The position numbers and the translations under genes were made by a program. Under the pieces are notes generated by a model. It saw only the letters and a list, made by a program, of their open reading frames with translations. It did not search any database and was not told the DNA's origin. Below are positions 11,922 through 14,514 of a stretch of DNA of 14,514 nt, in pieces. Numbering within the stretch: the first letter of the stretch is position 1; the number at the start of each line of letters is the position of its first letter. Source of the stretch: Planctomycetota bacterium (lineage in GTDB: Bacteria; Planctomycetota; Brocadiia; JAJRTI01); the NCBI GenBank assembly GCA_024278415.1, contig JAJRTI010000144.1:1-14514 (forward strand). Direction: 5' to 3'.

Positions 11922-13676
11922 ATGAGTCATGCAGCAAGCGTAGGATTGGCCCTGCTTCTGGCCCTTGGACGGCTGACGGCTCAAGAGCCGAATGCAAACG
12001 ACTCGATCGCGCACAGACTACAGCAGAACGTAGCCCTCATGCCTCCGTACCCCGGACGCACCCCTGAGAAGATATCTGTGCAGAGCGCGGTGAAGGAGCT
12101 TCTGCGGCAAGTAGGCGTCGGCTACGACCGTTCGAGGTCGTACTCTCATACGCGCCCGGTATGCCTTGTCTATATCCGGCCTAAGATTCGGGATGTTGCA
12201 TGCCGAAAGGCATTGGAGAGCATATTGAAGCCGAAGGGGCTAGACTTCGTGGTCGTGGGCGGCCGGGTCGTGCTCGTCCGCAAGGGCCAGCAACGCGGTC
12301 GCTTCACGCCGGCCCTTCCGCTGGTCGAGCCCGTGCCGATCGAATCAGAACCCACGAAGGACTATAATCGCATTCGTCAAGAGACGGAGACGCTTATGAA
12401 CGCGGGGGAGTTCGAGAAGCTAAACGCCCTCGCGCGGAAACTGCGACAGTCCAAGGAGATGTATCCTGACGGGAGATGGAGGTTGGACTACTTCTACTTA
12501 GCGGTTTTTACACCTTTTGGCGGAACGGCGGAGGAAAACTGGCAGGCATTGCTCGAGCGACTGAATCAATGGCGCGTCGCCACGCCCGAATCCGTTGTTC
12601 CTCACATCGCGCTCGCCGAGGCGCTGGTCAGCTACGCCTGGAAGGCGCGAGGCACGGGATGGGCCAACACCGTAACCAAAGAAAACTTGCGGCTTATGGA
12701 CGAAAGGCTCACCAAGGCGCGAACGGTCCTGTTCCCTGCGAAGGCCCTCAAAGAGAAATGCCCGGCCTGGTGGGCATGCGCGTTGGACATCGCCCTCGGC
12801 CAGGGATGGGATATGCGTCTTTACAACAGAACGTTCGAAGAGGGCCTTGCCTTCGAGCCCACATACTACATGCTCTACTTCTGCAAAGCCTATCACCTGC
12901 TGCCTCGCTGGTATGGTGAGGAGGGGGAGTGGGAAGAGTTCGCCGCGGCTTCAGCGGATCGCATCGGAGGCGAGGAGGGCGATATTCTGTATGCACGAAT
13001 CGCGTGGAACATCAACAGCCATGTCGGGAATATCGCTAAGATAGCGGCGCTTTCGTGGCCGCGGGTCATGCGGGGATTCGACGCGCTGCTAAAGCGCTAT
13101 CCCAACTCGTACAGGACGCTGAACGAATACTGTCTCATGTGTTGGATGACGATAGATCGGCCAAGGATACGCACGCTGATGGACAAGATTGGGCCAAACG
13201 TCGACCTGCATGCGTGGCGCCATAAGAAGATGTTCCTGCGAGCCCGCGAATTTGCTTACAGCGCTCGTCCCGTTCAGCTTCCCACTCACCAGTTCAGGGA
13301 CTACAAGGAAGGGGCGAGAAAGGCGCTGGGGGATTTGTATCTGGAAGCCTTGAACACCGAGCCCGATGGTGAGAGACGCTGGATCGCCATCGAAGTCCTC
13401 GGCTCGCTGCGCGATCGCCGGGCCGTCCCCCGCCTCATAGGATTTGTCAATCAGAAGGGAAGCGTCGCTGGGTACAGGCAATGTTGGCTCGCGGCTCGGG
13501 CATTGGGCCGAATCGGCGAGCCCGCCGCCGCGCCCGCGCTGATAGACGCGCTGTCCTCCTTGAACCGGAGCACGCGAAACTACGCCCTGAAGGGCCTGCA
13601 GACGATTACGGGACAGAAGCTCAAAACCCAGGAGGAATGGCGTGAATGGTGGGCGGCGAACCAGCCTGCTCCCTAA
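11922..13676 (+). CDS. Exported STN-DUF4034-HEAT repeat protein
   Basis: The start has a near-perfect ribosome-binding site, AGGAGGT, five bases before the ATG, giving 584 residues. Residues 1-21 (VGLALLLALGRLTAQ) are a signal peptide. Residues about 48-121 (KISVQSAVKELLRQVGVGY to RVVLVRK) resemble the STN domain found at the N-terminus of secretins and TonB receptors. Residues about 150-375 match DUF4034, a helical TPR-like region, with ARGTGWANTVTKE, CPAWWACALDIALGQGW and FEPTYYMLYFCKAYHLLPRWYGEEGEWE as landmarks. Residues about 484-565 form HEAT-like repeats (RRWIAIEVLGSLRDRRAVPRL; CWLAARALGRIGEPAAAPAL). All these modules bind proteins, so a periplasmic scaffold or assembly role is possible. 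No enzyme motif is visible. It lies 155 bases before the GH2-like gene on the same strand. Confidence 0.85.
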   Translation: MSHAASVGLALLLALGRLTAQEPNANDSIAHRLQQNVALMPPYPGRTPEKISVQSAVKELLRQVGVGYDRSRSYSHTRPVCLVYIRPKIRDVACRKALESILKPKGLDFVVVGGRVVLVRKGQQRGRFTPALPLVEPVPIESEPTKDYNRIRQETETLMNAGEFEKLNALARKLRQSKEMYPDGRWRLDYFYLAVFTPFGGTAEENWQALLERLNQWRVATPESVVPHIALAEALVSYAWKARGTGWANTVTKENLRLMDERLTKARTVLFPAKALKEKCPAWWACALDIALGQGWDMRLYNRTFEEGLAFEPTYYMLYFCKAYHLLPRWYGEEGEWEEFAAASADRIGGEEGDILYARIAWNINSHVGNIAKIAALSWPRVMRGFDALLKRYPNSYRTLNEYCLMCWMTIDRPRIRTLMDKIGPNVDLHAWRHKKMFLRAREFAYSARPVQLPTHQFRDYKEGARKALGDLYLEALNTEPDGERRWIAIEVLGSLRDRRAVPRLIGFVNQKGSVAGYRQCWLAARALGRIGEPAAAPALIDALSSLNRSTRNYALKGLQTITGQKLKTQEEWREWWAANQPAP

Positions 13677-13831
13677 GCCCCCACTTTCGCCTCTGGCGGC
13701 CTCTCAGTCGAATGCAACGCCCGCATGTGTTGCCTGCTTCTCTTGCAGATATCCACACTTCTTGGTGCGAGGGCCCTGCAATGGGCTGAAGTCTCACGCC
13801 TTCTTTTTGCTGGAAAGCCTGGATACACACG

Positions 13832-14514
13832 ATGCGTGTTAACGCTCTGGCAGTGATATTGCTCGCGACGGGGGCCGCGGGCGGCCTCCATGCAGCCGAC
13901 GCCGCGCCGCCGCGCGCGTCGCGGCCGCTCGCCATGTGGAAGTTCCAGCCGGGAGCGGATGTCAACACGCCGCCCCAACCGGGCGACTGGGCCGATGTGC
14001 AGGTCCCGTTCCTCTGGACCGCCACATGGAAGTACAAGCTCAACCGGGCCGGCAAACCGTGGGCGAAACTGAAGCTGCGCGAATTGGACAATGGCTGGTT
14101 CGGGACGCGCGCGGCCATCCCAGAGGGCTGGAGGGGCAAAGTCGTATACCTCGACCTGTCCGGCGTCCAGTGCGACGCAGTCGTCTGGGTCGACGGCAAG
14201 CGGATGGGAGAACTGGAAGGGCCGGACGGCCGCGTGGACATCACGGCTGCTGTCACGCCCGGCAAGGAGGCGCGAATTCGGCTTTGGGTCACGCGGTGGT
14301 GGCGCGGCACGAAGAACCAGCGCAAGGACGACCCGCTACGCGACACGGCCATCAAGGCCCTGGCCAAGACGAAGTGGCACAAGACGGAGGACGACGTGCG
14401 CCGCGCCACCCCGGCCGGCATCTCAAGGAGGCCGCTGCTGCGCGCCGCGCCGGCAGCGGGCGAAATCGAGAACGTGCGCGTCGAGACCCGCGTGCGACGC
14501 AAGGACATCCGCAT
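13832..14514 (+). CDS. Secreted GH2-like sugar-binding / glycoside hydrolase protein, N-terminal part (runs off the window)
   Basis: From ATG 13832 the frame is open for 227 codons to the window end with no stop, so only the N-terminus is seen. MRVNALAVILLATGAAGGLHA is a signal peptide. Residues about 35-155 resemble the jelly-roll sugar-binding domain at the start of GH2 enzymes: MWKFQPG, VQVPFLW, DNGWFGTRAAIPEGWRGKVV, YLDLSGVQCDAVVWVDGKRM and VDITAAVTPGKEARIRLWV. IENVRVETRVRRKD near the end fits the beginning of the next beta-sandwich domain. The catalytic barrel, if present, lies outside. The codon pattern and coherent protein on this strand argue against the long opposite-strand frame over the same bases. 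It may extend the polysaccharide-degradation theme of the two upstream hydrolases. Confidence 0.72.
   Translation, partial: MRVNALAVILLATGAAGGLHAADAAPPRASRPLAMWKFQPGADVNTPPQPGDWADVQVPFLWTATWKYKLNRAGKPWAKLKLRELDNGWFGTRAAIPEGWRGKVVYLDLSGVQCDAVVWVDGKRMGELEGPDGRVDITAAVTPGKEARIRLWVTRWWRGTKNQRKDDPLRDTAIKALAKTKWHKTEDDVRRATPAGISRRPLLRAAPAAGEIENVRVETRVRRKDIR

Noticed and set aside
13621..14514. Minus-strand open frame of 297 codons at the window end
   Set aside because: Ser/Arg/Pro-rich and featureless. It overlaps the end of the HEAT protein gene and the GH2-like frame, which has a signal peptide and jelly-roll pattern.

Overview
The window is high-GC bacterial DNA, probably from an environmental member of the Planctomycetota or a related PVC-type lineage. 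That guess rests on the gene mix (large secreted carbohydrate-active enzymes, a secretin-N/DUF4034/HEAT protein, an orphan HicB, a PIN toxin pair) and on the many palindromic repeats. No rRNA, tRNA or marker gene is present, so the placement is weak.

Layout. 1-253 is repeat-rich and ends in one copy of an 86-bp paired-hairpin repeat, which supplies the stop codon of an M42-type metallopeptidase gene (254-1318, minus). Divergent from it is a secreted multidomain GH-A type glycoside hydrolase with a DUF5060-like domain (1569-4310, plus). It converges on a minus-strand group: hicB-like antitoxin (4323-4559), a 59-residue antitoxin gene (4712-4891) and a PIN-domain toxin (4888-5373). The last two overlap by ATGA in toxin-first order. 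A divergent intergenic region with a nested palindrome and a clear sigma70-type promoter leads to a second large exported glycoside hydrolase, GH42-like (5737-8580, plus). Directly after it, in the same reading frame, is the C-terminal tail of an Eco57I/type IIG-like DNA methyltransferase (8614-8994). Then come a possible PD-(D/E)XK nuclease gene that seems frameshifted (9088-9744 as read) and a small overlapping gene (9570-9971). Together these look like a decayed or rearranged restriction-modification locus.

From 9972 to 11921 I find no convincing gene. This 1.95-kb stretch is packed with inverted-repeat elements: a second copy of the 86-bp repeat, a 59-bp paired hairpin, a ~305-bp nested palindrome and a ~480-bp nested palindrome. 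In three of them the two arms differ by paired substitutions that keep the internal hairpin intact. That is the most unusual signal in the window. After the repeat block come an exported STN-DUF4034-HEAT protein (11922-13676) and the start of a secreted GH2-like sugar-binding protein that runs off the end (13832-14514).

Working together: the two complete glycoside hydrolases and the partial GH2-like protein all have export signals, so the window probably lies in a region devoted to breaking down complex polysaccharides outside the cytoplasm. The toxin-antitoxin genes, restriction-modification remnant and repeats are typical accessory DNA lying between these genes.
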